From: Agapanthus africanus
Lineage: Eukaryota > Streptophyta > Magnoliopsida > Asparagales > Amaryllidaceae
Length of the DNA: 64,000 nucleotides
NCBI GenBank assembly: GCA_030015575.1
Contig: CM057344.1
Coordinates: 597,254,410-597,318,409 of the forward strand
Direction of reading: 5' to 3'
Part shown: piece after piece, positions 54,908-64,000 of the stretch
How the letters are laid out: every line of letters begins with the position of its first letter
How positions within the stretch are numbered: the first letter of the stretch is position 1
Made by a program: the position numbers and the translations under genes
The notes under the pieces: generated by a model
What the model saw: only the letters and a program-made list of their open reading frames with translations
What the model was told of the DNA's origin: nothing
Database searches by the model: none

Positions 54908-57900
54908 TTAAGCGTAGTATTTCTTTAGGAAGCGACCGTTTATTGGCCTGAAAGGCCTTTCACCGTGCATGTCCATGAGTAGATAGGCCCCACCCTGGTA
55001 GACCTTATCAATGATGTACGGTCCTTCATAGTTTGGCTCAAACTTTCCCCGTTTGGCGCGATTGGGGATCATGGGCCTTTTGACCACTAGCACGAGTTCG
55101 CCTTGGTGGAATGTCCTCGGGCGGCTCAATCTTTCATATGAGCGCGTCATCTTTGCTTTATAGGCTTCCAAATTTTGCTGTGCTAGAAGCCGGATTTCAT
55201 CAAGGGCGTCAAGCTCTTCAAACCGAAGGTGAGCATTTTCTTCGTCCGTCAGCTCGTAATGGATTGCCACTCGTAGAGAGGGTAATTCTATCTCAAGAGG
55301 GAGTACTGCTTCCGTCCCAAATACCAACGCGTATGGCGTTGTGTTTGTGGCCGTTTTAAATGTAGTTCGATACGCCCAAAGAGCCTCTTGCAATCTTTCG
55401 TGCCAATCTCTCTTATTTCGTGACACCGTTTTCTTCATGATTTTCGTCAAGGTCTTGTTGAAGGCCTCAGCTAGACCGTTAGCTCGGGGGTTATAAACTG
55501 AGGAATATCTCCAGTCTATATTGTGCTGCTGTGCGAAGCGGCTAATCTTATGACTTCGGTAGGCTGGCCCATTGTCAGAGATGATCCTTCTTGGGGTTCC
55601 AAACCGGTATATGACATGCGTTTTGAAGAAATGGAGGATGTTCTCCATTTTTACTTCCCTCAACGGTACCGCTTCTGCCCATTTGGAGAAGTAATCAGTC
55701 GTCGCCAAGATGAAACGATGTCCCTTTGACGATGCTGGTTCGATGGGACCGACTATGTCAGTTCCCCACATTTCAAATGGCCAACTAGCCACTGTTGGAT
55801 GCAGTGGATTGGGATGCTGATGGATGAAGTCTCTATGAATTTGGCATGAATGACATTGCCTCGCGTATTCTAGGCAATCCTGCATCATCGTGGGCCAGTA
55901 GTAGCCCATCCGCTTTATCTTTAACTTCATCTTAGGGCCTGCTTGGTGGGAACCGCAGAGTCCGTCGTGAACTTCTTGGACGACCCTTCTCGCTTCGTCA
56001 GGTCCTAAGCATCTCAACCACAGAGAATCGAATGACCTCTTGTACAGAGTATCATTGACGAAGGCGAAAGACAGAGCTCGTTTCGTGAGCTGATGTCTTG
56101 TGGACGCTTCTTCAGGTATTCGGTGGAACTTGAAGTAATCTATGAAGACTTCTCTCCAGTCCCCGGTATTTTCCCAATCTTTTACTTGCAGGGTTGTCTC
56201 CTCTTTCGCTCCTTTTTCTTCAGACGATTCCGGAGATATTTCCGTTGGGGTAAGCACTCGACGACTTTGCACCACGATTCTAACGTCGTCGAGGTTCTCG
56301 TCAGCCAGTTCTTTAGCAAGTTTGGCTAGTGCGTCTGCTTTGCTGTTTTCCGCACGCGGTATGCTTTCCAACGTGTAAGAGGGAATTTGGGTTAGCAGTT
56401 GTTGCACTTTTTCACCGTATTTTACCAATTCCGGTTTACATGTTTGGTAATCGCCGTTTACTTGACTGACGACCAGTTGGGAGTCCCCGTATATGAGGAG
56501 GCTCTCAATTCCCATATCAATGGCGATCTCAAGGCCTGCTATCAGAGCTTCATATTCAGCTTCATTATTCGTCCTCGGCTCCGTTAAGGAGAAGGCGAAG
56601 CGCATTATTCCTCCTTGGGGAGTCACAAAGATGAGTCCCACCCCCGATTTGATCGTTGGCGTACTTTGTTTGTGCTTTTTCATAGAAGACGCTCCATCGA
56701 AGTAAAGCTCCCAACGGGTATCACCACTGTCGATTGCGTCAAATGCATGTCTGTCCGGCAAATCGCAGTTTAAAGGAGAGTCGGCAGGTATGGGATGCTC
56801 AGCAAGGAAGTCAGCGATGGCCTGGCCTTTTACTGCCTTGAGAGGTTGATATGTTATGGAAAATTCCATCAAGAGCAGGGCCCATTTGGCGAGTCGTCCT
56901 GTCAATATGGCTTTTGACATTAAATATTTGAGAGGGTCCACTTTTGAAATCAGACGGACCTCGTGCGCCAACGCATAGTGCCTAAGCTTTGTTATTGCGA
57001 AGATCAATGACAGGCAGTGTTTTTCAACGGGAGAATAGTTGCTTTCTGCCCCCAGCAGCACTCGACTTAAGTAGTAGAGTGCTCTTTCTTTCCCTTGATC
57101 GTTCTCTTGTGCCCATAATGCGCCTAAGGAACCTTCGAGGGCGGTCGTATAAAGAATGAGAGGCTTCCCCTTAACCGGGGCAGCCAACACCGGCGGGTTC
57201 TGCAGGTACTGCTTGATTTCGTCTAGTGCGCCCTGGCATTTTTGATCCCAAACGAATGGGGTTCCTTTCTTCATCAGGTGACTATATGGCCGGCATTTTC
57301 CTGAGAGGTTGGCTATAAATCGCCGTATGTATGCGAGTTTCCCTTGGAGAGACCGCAGCTGTTTGAGAGTCCTCGGCGGAGGTATTTCCATGATTGCTTT
57401 AATCTTTGACGGATCTATTTCAATACCTCGGTGTCGAACAACGAATCCCAGGAATTTGCCCGAGGAGACCCCGAACGCACATTTAAGAGGATTCATCTTC
57501 AGGTTGTACTGCCGAAGGCGTTGAAATACAGTCTTCAGATGCTCGAGATGTTCCCCGTATGATTTGCTTTTAACCACGAGATCGTCGATATAGCATTCAA
57601 CGATTTCATGTATAAGGTCGTCGAAGATCTTTGTCATGGCCCTCTGATAAGTAGCACCGGCGTTCTTCAAACCGAAGGGCATCACTTTATAACAAAATAT
57701 ACCAAGAGGAGTCCTGAAGGCTGTGTGCTTCTGGTCTTCGGGATGCATTTTTATCTGGTTATACCCCGACGAGCCGTCCATGAAGGAGAAAACCTCATGA
57801 GTGGATGTATTGTCTATCATAAGTTCAGTAACTGGCACTGGGAAATCATCTTTTGGGCAGGCTTTATTAAGATCCCGAAAGTCTACGCATATGCGCACTG

Positions 57901-60877
57901 TCCCATTTTTCTTCATCACTGGGACGATGTTAGCGATCCATTCAGGGTATTGAACTTCCTGGATGAAGCCAGAGTCTATCAGCTTTTTGACTTCGGCGTT
58001 GATGCTCATCTCAAGCTCGAGTCGCATTCTTCTTGGCGCCTGTTTGACTGGCTTGATGTCCGGGGATATCGCCAATTTGTGTACAGCAATTTCTGGATCT
58101 AGTCCCGGCATTTCGGAATAGTTCCACGCGAAGCAATCTTTGTGTTGTAGAAGCACATCTTTCAACGCAGTCACCCTTTTTTCAGATAACAGCTCGCTGA
58201 TGAATGTTGGTCGCGGGTCATTTTCGGTCCCCAACTCAATTTTCTTGAGATTATCTGCAGTGGTGTGGATTCCATCCTCCAGTTCTTTCGGAGCTGGGGG
58301 AAATTCTGAGATTACCTCATCACTGCCGTTTTCAAAGCACCAAGGGAAGTCGTTCATGTCCTCGGACCCTTCTTTTAATGTTGTTATCACATGACAGGTG
58401 CAAGTTTTCTGCCAATCCCAATGCGGGGTTGGTTTTATTCTTGTGTTTTTGGGTTCGTGCTTTTGCGGCGGCGCTACCTTCCAACTGTCAGACAATGCGA
58501 ATTTGCCAAGCTGATATTGGTCCTCAACCCAATTCTTAAAGGTGAAACAATCTTCAAGCGGATGCCCTACTACTCGATGGTAAGAGCAATAATTTGGGTT
58601 GGAGACTTCGCCTGCTTGCTCAGGGTGTTTAGACTCTGGCAGAGTAAGCATTTGATGTTTTAGAGCAAGATCAAGTATTTTCCTTGTTTTGTTCCGGGGA
58701 AACGAGTATGCTCGACCCATTTTCTTCATAAGGGCTAGGTCAATAACGCTCGACTCTCGTATGCGTGGCTTCTTAGCTCTGTCTTGTGGTTGTCGAGCAC
58801 CTTTTCGGCCCCTCGACTTGTTTTCGCTTTCGCGTCGAACCCTTTTTGTAGCAGGCTGACGTGGGGTAACATCTTCGTTCTTTACTGCCTGTCGAAGGAG
58901 ACGCTGTGTCTTGGCTTTCTCATAGATTGCCATTTCACGATCGTGATCATCTCGGGCTTTTTGACTCGCATCCTTTATAAGTTTGCTCATCTGGTCTTCA
59001 GACGATGGACTGGGAGGTCTTGCATCAGGAACTCTTGCTGATTCAGGATTAGCGTCTTCCCATTGAGCGTCCGCTTCTTCATCAAAGTCATACATGGCAT
59101 AACAGCTGTTTATTAACTCCCGTTTCTTTGGCCGGATGTACCCGAGCCCTTTTGTTTCCGTTCTCCCGTTAGGCAGTTTGCATTGAGTTCCGGGAACGTT
59201 CCAGACCTTGTCATAGAATTTGGCTTTTCTAATGGTCTGTGTGAAGGACATCCCTTGGCGTTTCAGCAGTTTCTTCAAACCTTCGGTATAATATCTGGGA
59301 AGACGGATAGGCTGAAGCTTGTCGAGCGTGGGATCCGCGCTATGCCAAATTTCTTTTTCCACCTTGTTTTCTTCAGAACGGTAGAATAGGATTGCCTTTT
59401 CGCCTTTTCTTCCGGGAGGGATATAGAATGTCTGCAATTCTTCTACGCTGTTGGTGTCGCGTGCATCCAGTTCTTTGTAATGTTCAAGCGGCACCATGGT
59501 TACCTGCAGACTTCGCTCTTCATCGGTGGAAATCTGTATTGAGGGCCGAGCGGGGAATACAGCATGAACTTCATCCTCTGAGTCACTACCGAAGATCAAT
59601 GAAGGAACAGATGGTCCTGGCCTGGTGGACTGGGACGGACCTGAATAAATTATATCCTCCTCCTCCTCGGTGTCACTGCCGAAGACAGGGATGGTTGCGT
59701 TAGTTTTGTTCTCCGGTTTGTGACACCTTTCCGTGTCTTCGAAACTCGGTAGGAAGTATTTGGCATCTTCATACTTGCGAACTTCGTTCACGGAAAATGG
59801 ATTCAACTCTCCTGCCACTGTGTACTCGAGGCCGTCCCTAGAATACTTCATGCACTGATGCTGTGTAGAAGGGATGATATTGTATTCGTGTAGCCATGGT
59901 CGGCCGAGCAGAGCATTGTAGCACGTCTTGGCGTCTATGACATGGAATTTGATGTCTGTGACGAGCACCCCGAAGCGTAACGTCAATATCACAGATCCAA
60001 GAGTCTTTGAGGATTGAGAGTCGAAACCGGAGATGGTGATTTTGTCCCGGGCGAGGTGTTGGACACTCATGCAAATCTCCTTTAACACTCGCACATTGAG
60101 TAAATTGACAGACGATCCGTTATCGACCAAGATTTTTCCTATCTTTATGTCATGGCAGTATCCCGAGACATAAAGGGGGCGATTGTGTTCACACGTCCCG
60201 AGGAGAAGGTCTTCATCACCAAAAGCAACGTCGGCTGTGTGCACCTCTTCCAATTCATCCTTCATCTTTTGTTCGGCTAAGAAGGCTTGGAACTGGTCGG
60301 GATCCTGTAGGGCCTTAATCAAAGAATCCCTCGCCTCTTTTGATAGCAATAGGGCATCGAGAATGCTGAGTTGTGAGGGTAGCTTTCTCAGATGCGCCAA
60401 GACATTGTAATCTACTTTATTCCTTTTTGGGGGATTCTTGGCGGTTAACTCTTCCGCAACTTGGTCATCCAAAGCGATGTCTTCAGAGACCTTCTCTTTC
60501 CCTTTGTTTTTCTTATTCAAGGGTCCGAGGTTCTTTTCGGGTAATGTTCGATTGCGCAGCTGTATATTCTCACAGGCCTTTGGTTCTTTTTCTTTTCCCG
60601 AAGTGGATTCTTCGAAGAGGGGACCAAGCTCTAGCTCTTCATCGGAGTCGCTCCCAAATGTAGGCACTTGTGACCCGGTAGTGTTAACCATGTGACAATT
60701 GCCGGCAGTTCTTTCAAATTCTTTAGTCGTATTTCTTTGCTCTCGGCGAATTTTACGTTTTTCCCGTTTAAATCGTTGTCGATTAGCGACGTATCCTTGC
60801 CACCATCCATTGAAAGCTTTGCAATCTTGGGTGGAATGTGAGACCTTCTGATGGTATAAGCAATAAGAGGGGTGCAT
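54908..60877 (-). CDS. pol: Tat-B Pol polyprotein (protease, RT, two RNases H, integrase)
   Basis: An intact 1989-residue frame. In order, it has a zinc-knuckle-like YCLYHQKVSH (residues 5-14), protease with VDNGSS at about 251, a second MGRAYSFPR/zinc module (about 719-790), and RT (about 985-1160) with YIDD at about 1096. Native RNase H follows (about 1240-1350), then a second RNase H from WELYFDGASS (about 1389) to DALAKLAKEL (about 1522). Integrase has HHCC at about 1637-1680 and a catalytic D,D,E with 35 residues between the last two, in TDIVGP, SDNGPAY and GLAEAFN. The dual RNase H marks the Tat lineage. The frame overlaps the end of the upstream ORF by about eight codons in the -1 frame, so expression needs a -1 frameshift, splicing or reinitiation at the ATG at 60877. 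Confidence 0.95.
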   Translation of the reverse strand: MHPSYCLYHQKVSHSTQDCKAFNGWWQGYVANRQRFKREKRKIRREQRNTTKEFERTAGNCHMVNTTGSQVPTFGSDSDEELELGPLFEESTSGKEKEPKACENIQLRNRTLPEKNLGPLNKKNKGKEKVSEDIALDDQVAEELTAKNPPKRNKVDYNVLAHLRKLPSQLSILDALLLSKEARDSLIKALQDPDQFQAFLAEQKMKDELEEVHTADVAFGDEDLLLGTCEHNRPLYVSGYCHDIKIGKILVDNGSSVNLLNVRVLKEICMSVQHLARDKITISGFDSQSSKTLGSVILTLRFGVLVTDIKFHVIDAKTCYNALLGRPWLHEYNIIPSTQHQCMKYSRDGLEYTVAGELNPFSVNEVRKYEDAKYFLPSFEDTERCHKPENKTNATIPVFGSDTEEEEDIIYSGPSQSTRPGPSVPSLIFGSDSEDEVHAVFPARPSIQISTDEERSLQVTMVPLEHYKELDARDTNSVEELQTFYIPPGRKGEKAILFYRSEENKVEKEIWHSADPTLDKLQPIRLPRYYTEGLKKLLKRQGMSFTQTIRKAKFYDKVWNVPGTQCKLPNGRTETKGLGYIRPKKRELINSCYAMYDFDEEADAQWEDANPESARVPDARPPSPSSEDQMSKLIKDASQKARDDHDREMAIYEKAKTQRLLRQAVKNEDVTPRQPATKRVRRESENKSRGRKGARQPQDRAKKPRIRESSVIDLALMKKMGRAYSFPRNKTRKILDLALKHQMLTLPESKHPEQAGEVSNPNYCSYHRVVGHPLEDCFTFKNWVEDQYQLGKFALSDSWKVAPPQKHEPKNTRIKPTPHWDWQKTCTCHVITTLKEGSEDMNDFPWCFENGSDEVISEFPPAPKELEDGIHTTADNLKKIELGTENDPRPTFISELLSEKRVTALKDVLLQHKDCFAWNYSEMPGLDPEIAVHKLAISPDIKPVKQAPRRMRLELEMSINAEVKKLIDSGFIQEVQYPEWIANIVPVMKKNGTVRICVDFRDLNKACPKDDFPVPVTELMIDNTSTHEVFSFMDGSSGYNQIKMHPEDQKHTAFRTPLGIFCYKVMPFGLKNAGATYQRAMTKIFDDLIHEIVECYIDDLVVKSKSYGEHLEHLKTVFQRLRQYNLKMNPLKCAFGVSSGKFLGFVVRHRGIEIDPSKIKAIMEIPPPRTLKQLRSLQGKLAYIRRFIANLSGKCRPYSHLMKKGTPFVWDQKCQGALDEIKQYLQNPPVLAAPVKGKPLILYTTALEGSLGALWAQENDQGKERALYYLSRVLLGAESNYSPVEKHCLSLIFAITKLRHYALAHEVRLISKVDPLKYLMSKAILTGRLAKWALLLMEFSITYQPLKAVKGQAIADFLAEHPIPADSPLNCDLPDRHAFDAIDSGDTRWELYFDGASSMKKHKQSTPTIKSGVGLIFVTPQGGIMRFAFSLTEPRTNNEAEYEALIAGLEIAIDMGIESLLIYGDSQLVVSQVNGDYQTCKPELVKYGEKVQQLLTQIPSYTLESIPRAENSKADALAKLAKELADENLDDVRIVVQSRRVLTPTEISPESSEEKGAKEETTLQVKDWENTGDWREVFIDYFKFHRIPEEASTRHQLTKRALSFAFVNDTLYKRSFDSLWLRCLGPDEARRVVQEVHDGLCGSHQAGPKMKLKIKRMGYYWPTMMQDCLEYARQCHSCQIHRDFIHQHPNPLHPTVASWPFEMWGTDIVGPIEPASSKGHRFILATTDYFSKWAEAVPLREVKMENILHFFKTHVIYRFGTPRRIISDNGPAYRSHKISRFAQQHNIDWRYSSVYNPRANGLAEAFNKTLTKIMKKTVSRNKRDWHERLQEALWAYRTTFKTATNTTPYALVFGTEAVLPLEIELPSLRVAIHYELTDEENAHLRFEELDALDEIRLLAQQNLEAYKAKMTRSYERLSRPRTFHQGELVLVVKRPMIPNRAKRGKFEPNYEGPYIIDKVYQGGAYLLMDMHGERPFRPINGRFLKKYYA

Positions 60878-60879
60878 TT

Positions 60880-61509
60880 CTACCGCGCCAGTAACTTTTC
60901 TTCAGAGGGTGGTAGCTTCATGCCCATCGATATGGCCTTAGCAAATTTCTTTTTTATCTTGAATTGGCTTTTGTCAGTGGTGGAGGCATTTTGCTCCAAC
61001 GGGATCATTTCGGCTCCTTCCTCAAGTCGCTGACGCTTGGCCCTTTCGAATATAGCCGTCTCGCGTTCTCGATCAGCCTTGCTTTTCAACCGTGCTTCAT
61101 TAAGAAACGCGCTAATCATTTCAACTGGTAACCCTGGGGTTCTTGATTCGGCATTTGCCCCCAGCGTTTCAGTGCCAGAAGTTCCTTCATCGTTCGTGGT
61201 CGAATGGGAGATCATATGACAGCTTGCTACATATTCGTCAGACTCATCCGATGAACTTTCTCCTTCATCTTCTTTTTGGAAGACGTGATCAAGGAAATCT
61301 TGGAGCGTGATGGGAGTTCGCGCCTTTTGGTTATATTCATCCAGCGCATCGATTTGCTTTTGTAAGTCCGTGCGCTTGTTGCCAGGCTTCACGGGCTTCT
61401 TAGATTTCTTCTTCTTCTTTTTCGAAGATTTTGACGGCTGGCTATGAACGCTTGAACTACTACCATCGGTCTTCGGAGTCGGTCGTGGCTTCAACATCCC
61501 CTCAATCAC
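60880..61509 (-). CDS. Middle ORF of Tat-B, gag-frame extension
   Basis: A 209-codon frame lies directly after the gag TAG and in the same frame; its first codon is GTG and the first ATG is four codons in. The product is Lys-rich at the start (SKKKKKKSK), acidic in the middle (EDEGESSSDESDE), and carries DRERETAIFERAKRQRL, which recurs as DREMAIYEKAKTQRL in pol. No enzyme domain is recognised. It is probably a C-terminal part of Gag or a Gag-Pol linker, reached by readthrough, or separated from Gag by a recent C-to-T change (CAG to TAG). Confidence 0.65.
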   Translation of the reverse strand: MIEGMLKPRPTPKTDGSSSSVHSQPSKSSKKKKKKSKKPVKPGNKRTDLQKQIDALDEYNQKARTPITLQDFLDHVFQKEDEGESSSDESDEYVASCHMISHSTTNDEGTSGTETLGANAESRTPGLPVEMISAFLNEARLKSKADRERETAIFERAKRQRLEEGAEMIPLEQNASTTDKSQFKIKKKFAKAISMGMKLPPSEEKLLAR

Positions 61510-63987
61510 CTACGGTTCCAAGGGGTTCTTCCACTTGACTGCTGGGCAGGTTTGAAGATCATTTAGCATTTTCCTCGTTTTGGCTGATAATACAACCTCC
61601 CAGGGAGCCTCTTCAATGACGGAGCACGTTGCCCCTGGCGTATTCGTCCCCTTATAGGTGTGGGGCTGCGGAGGGTTCACCTTCCATTTGTCAGATAGCG
61701 CAAATTTGCCCTGACGGTACTGATTCTCCAGCCAATTTTTGAAGACGTAACAGTCTTCGATTGGATGTCCCAACACTCTATGATAAGGGCAGTAATTAGG
61801 ATCGTTAACGTCACTTGGTTGCGACGGACGTTTTGGATCTGGCAGATTTATGAGCCTGTTGCGCAATGCCAGCTCGAATAACCTCCTTGTTTTATCACGG
61901 GGGAAGGAGTAAGCACGTCCCATCCTGTCCTCAAGGGGTACGTACGGGCGTGTATTATTTGGATGAGCAACCGGCTTCGAATCGTTCGGTTGTTGTTGGG
62001 CATTAGCGACGACGATCGCTTTTCCCTTTCCTTTGTCGTTTCGGGAATCCGGCTTCGGGAGAGGGGGTTTATGGCCCATCTGGTCCATCTGCGCCAATTT
62101 GTCGATCAAAGCCTGGAAGGAAGTCGGCTTGAAGAACATCATAAATTGTGAAATGGTTGCTTGTGGATCGAGTGTTCCAACAAACATTCCCACCGCAGGG
62201 GCTTCTTCTATGCGCTGTTCACACTTAGACCATAGATTACGCCACCGTATAGCGTACTGAACCCATGTCTCGCCGGGTTTTACCCTGGCATTGATCAGTG
62301 CCGTCATCGGGGTACGCTCACTGGCACTTGCAAAGCGTTGGGTGAAGAGTAGCTCCATCTCCGCAAAGGTTTTTATAGAGTCGTTGGGAAGCTCAGAATA
62401 CCATTCAAACGCCGTATCAGATAAACTTCCAACAAACTGGCGAAGCAAAAGCTTGTCGTCGCCGCCGGTATTACCGCAAAGAGCCCTGAATTGGGCCACA
62501 TGTTGATGGGGATTGCCGGTCCCCTTGTAGACATGAAACTTAGGAATTGTGTAACCTGGCGGGTACTTGATTTGGTCATACCAGCCCGGATATAGCCGTC
62601 CCGTTTTTACAACGTGGCCGGCTGCTTCGGCCGCCTGATGCACCCGTATTTGTTGAGCAATATATTCATCCAAATCAGCTTTTGATATGGTATCCTCTTT
62701 AGTTGCGGATAGAGCCGGTGGAGGATTCGATGTCTCTCCCCTATCATCTTCAAGAATGATCGGGGGATCTCCAACAGGTGGATCTGGTTGAATCATCATA
62801 CCCACCACATCCTGGAACAGGAAGGCCATTTTCTTTATGTTGGCTGCCTGTTCCGCAGCCTCTTTGTCTCTCTTTTCCAGTGTTCGGCGGAGGAACTCAG
62901 CGTCGGTCTCTTCCTCTTGGCGTTCATCTAAGGACGTCTCAGGATTCTCTTTTGGCCCCGTGAGTGCAGCCATTGTAGTCATCATCTCCTGGAGCTTTTG
63001 TTGCTGCTCCTGAGACTTGGTCACTGACCGGGTAAGCGGTCGGTGGCCCGTAGAAGTACGACTTTCTTCTTTTCCCGAAGCCATATAGACCGTATGTACT
63101 ATCATGCCCCCTGACTTGGGGCGTTTAGGTTCGCCGCTTTTAGATTTTGTCATCGTCGCGGGAGCCTTCTCTGGTCTTTTCCTTTTATGGACCTTTGAGG
63201 TTGAAGGAGCCGTTGAAGTGGGCCTCCTAGCATTTGTTGCCCCCTGCCGTTTAATGGGGTGGTTCTTGTCTTTTTCCACCTTCGCCCTTTTCTGGCGACG
63301 GAAGTGGTCTGAGTCAATCACGGAGTCTTGAACTCTCCGCCAGACTTTATAAATTTTGGACGACAGCCGTTGAGAGGGCTGTTCTTGTTTTGCCTCCGGG
63401 GCTTTCTCCACGGGCGGAGGAGATCTTTTCAATACGGCGGTTGGGAAGTTCTTTCTCACTTTCCTCAGTAATTCAAAGCTGTTCCCAGTTGGAACAGCAG
63501 CATTGACCTCCGCCACTGGAGCAGGCGGGGTTAGCCCTGAAGGGGAGTTGCCCCCTGCTTTCCTTATTCGTTGCCAGTGACGACGTCGCGCACGACGAGC
63601 CATTGGGACTGGCTCGGAAATCGGGATAGTTTCTTGTTGCCCCCTGTTTGGGTGTGGGGTAACTGCCGGTGTCAGCCTATCAAAGACTGATGCTTTTTGA
63701 CCAGCTGAAGGAGGAGTAGGAACCGTCAATCTTGTGAAGACTGACTTTCTGATAGGAGAAGCCGCTTCAACGACTTCCGAAGCTGTGGCCGTTGCCCTCT
63801 TTGGGACAGCCACTTTATGATCCTGACCTAGCCTGGTGAAAACAGAGGCTGTTAGCTTAGTAGCGAGCGACCCGTTGACAGGGGTCGTGGTAGCAGTGAG
63901 CCGGTCGAATACCGACTTCTTGTTCGCTTCTGGTGCGGATATCGGCATGGAGAAGCTTGTAGGTGGGACCATGGTCCCGAAGAACAA
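61510..63987 (-). CDS. gag: Tat-B Gag polyprotein (5' end may be cut)
   Basis: An 825-codon frame that stays open to the window edge. The listed start is a TTG, the first ATG is at 63972, and the true start may lie outside. Four SVF[DT]RL motifs lie at residues 25, 48, 82 and 100, followed by a basic Pro-rich region. The retrotransposon-gag capsid domain lies at about residues 490-640 (VAQFRALCGNTGGDDK, then FVGSLSDTAFEWYSELP and AIRWRNLWSKCEQRI). MGRAYSFPRDKTR (about 688) and a C-x2-H-x4-H-x4-C zinc-knuckle variant YCPYHRVLGHPIEDC (about 730) follow. It ends at TAG before the middle ORF and should form the capsid that packages element RNA. Confidence 0.88.
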   Translation of the reverse strand: MFFGTMVPPTSFSMPISAPEANKKSVFDRLTATTTPVNGSLATKLTASVFTRLGQDHKVAVPKRATATASEVVEAASPIRKSVFTRLTVPTPPSAGQKASVFDRLTPAVTPHPNRGQQETIPISEPVPMARRARRRHWQRIRKAGGNSPSGLTPPAPVAEVNAAVPTGNSFELLRKVRKNFPTAVLKRSPPPVEKAPEAKQEQPSQRLSSKIYKVWRRVQDSVIDSDHFRRQKRAKVEKDKNHPIKRQGATNARRPTSTAPSTSKVHKRKRPEKAPATMTKSKSGEPKRPKSGGMIVHTVYMASGKEESRTSTGHRPLTRSVTKSQEQQQKLQEMMTTMAALTGPKENPETSLDERQEEETDAEFLRRTLEKRDKEAAEQAANIKKMAFLFQDVVGMMIQPDPPVGDPPIILEDDRGETSNPPPALSATKEDTISKADLDEYIAQQIRVHQAAEAAGHVVKTGRLYPGWYDQIKYPPGYTIPKFHVYKGTGNPHQHVAQFRALCGNTGGDDKLLLRQFVGSLSDTAFEWYSELPNDSIKTFAEMELLFTQRFASASERTPMTALINARVKPGETWVQYAIRWRNLWSKCEQRIEEAPAVGMFVGTLDPQATISQFMMFFKPTSFQALIDKLAQMDQMGHKPPLPKPDSRNDKGKGKAIVVANAQQQPNDSKPVAHPNNTRPYVPLEDRMGRAYSFPRDKTRRLFELALRNRLINLPDPKRPSQPSDVNDPNYCPYHRVLGHPIEDCYVFKNWLENQYRQGKFALSDKWKVNPPQPHTYKGTNTPGATCSVIEEAPWEVVLSAKTRKMLNDLQTCPAVKWKNPLEP

Positions 63988-64000
63988 GCCGGTGGTGGCT

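Larger units (their letters stand above)
43477..64000 (-). mobile_element. Tat-B, Ty3/Tat-lineage element with an antisense gene (partial)
   Basis: The element is read on the minus strand. Gag, a middle ORF and a 1989-codon pol run from the right edge to 54908, then a structured spacer, an antisense PMD gene, the polypurine tract and the 3' LTR (43477-45920). Assignment to Tat rests on pol carrying a second RNase H domain between the native RNase H and integrase, and on the antisense extra gene downstream of pol, both established Tat traits. It interrupts the Tekay element; the left flank GGGTA (43472-43476) should recur beyond the right edge. Long intact frames point to recent insertion. The 5' LTR and its primer-binding site are off the window. 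Confidence 0.9.

Overview
The window is nuclear DNA of a flowering plant and consists almost entirely of nested LTR retrotransposons. The evidence is the set of lineages present: Ty3 Athila, Tekay/Del and Tat types plus Ty1/copia, with plant-type primer-binding sites and plant-type introns. No host gene is recognised. Stop codons, frameshifts and solo or truncated LTRs indicate old heterochromatin for most of it. The exception is the last 20 kb, which holds a young-looking, largely open Tat element.

Layout, left to right. (1) 1-2896 and 27600-28091 are two halves of one LTR (LTR A) of a Tat-type element on the minus strand, whose body lies left of the window; its primer-binding site is at 120-137. 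(2) A copia element at 2897-27594 (TSD GAATT) splits LTR A. It contains a degenerate Athila element (6581-19328) and a reversed solo copia LTR (20577-22795, TSD GGCTA). (3) 28092-28289 is a scrap of Tat gag/pol. (4) 28290-35654 is a decayed minus-strand copia relative. (5) 35655-38813 is unassigned. (6) 38814-43476 is the 5' LTR and gag of a Tekay-type element. (7) 43477-64000 is Tat-B, on the minus strand, inserted into the Tekay element. Its 3' LTR (43477-45920), an 8-exon gene on the opposite strand (46863-51680), a long structured spacer (51681-54907), pol (54908-60877), a middle ORF (60880-61509) and gag (61510-63987) are present. Its 5' LTR lies beyond the right edge.

The most interesting part is Tat-B. 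It carries a plant-mobile-domain (PMD) gene antisense to gag-pol, with seven short introns that are all in phase 1, its own TATA box and poly(A) signals. The TATA region shares a 15-base core with the putative sense promoter of the LTR. Because the gene is antisense, its introns cannot be spliced from the genomic RNA and so survive reverse transcription. The spacer beside it holds three ordered blocks of small hairpins whose stems differ but stay complementary. The LTRs of Tat-A and Tat-B are also packed with small hairpins. A separate stem-loop family with a constant loop and changing stems occurs in the copia leaders.

All coordinates and pairings were read by eye. Lineage names come from protein motifs, not from a database search.
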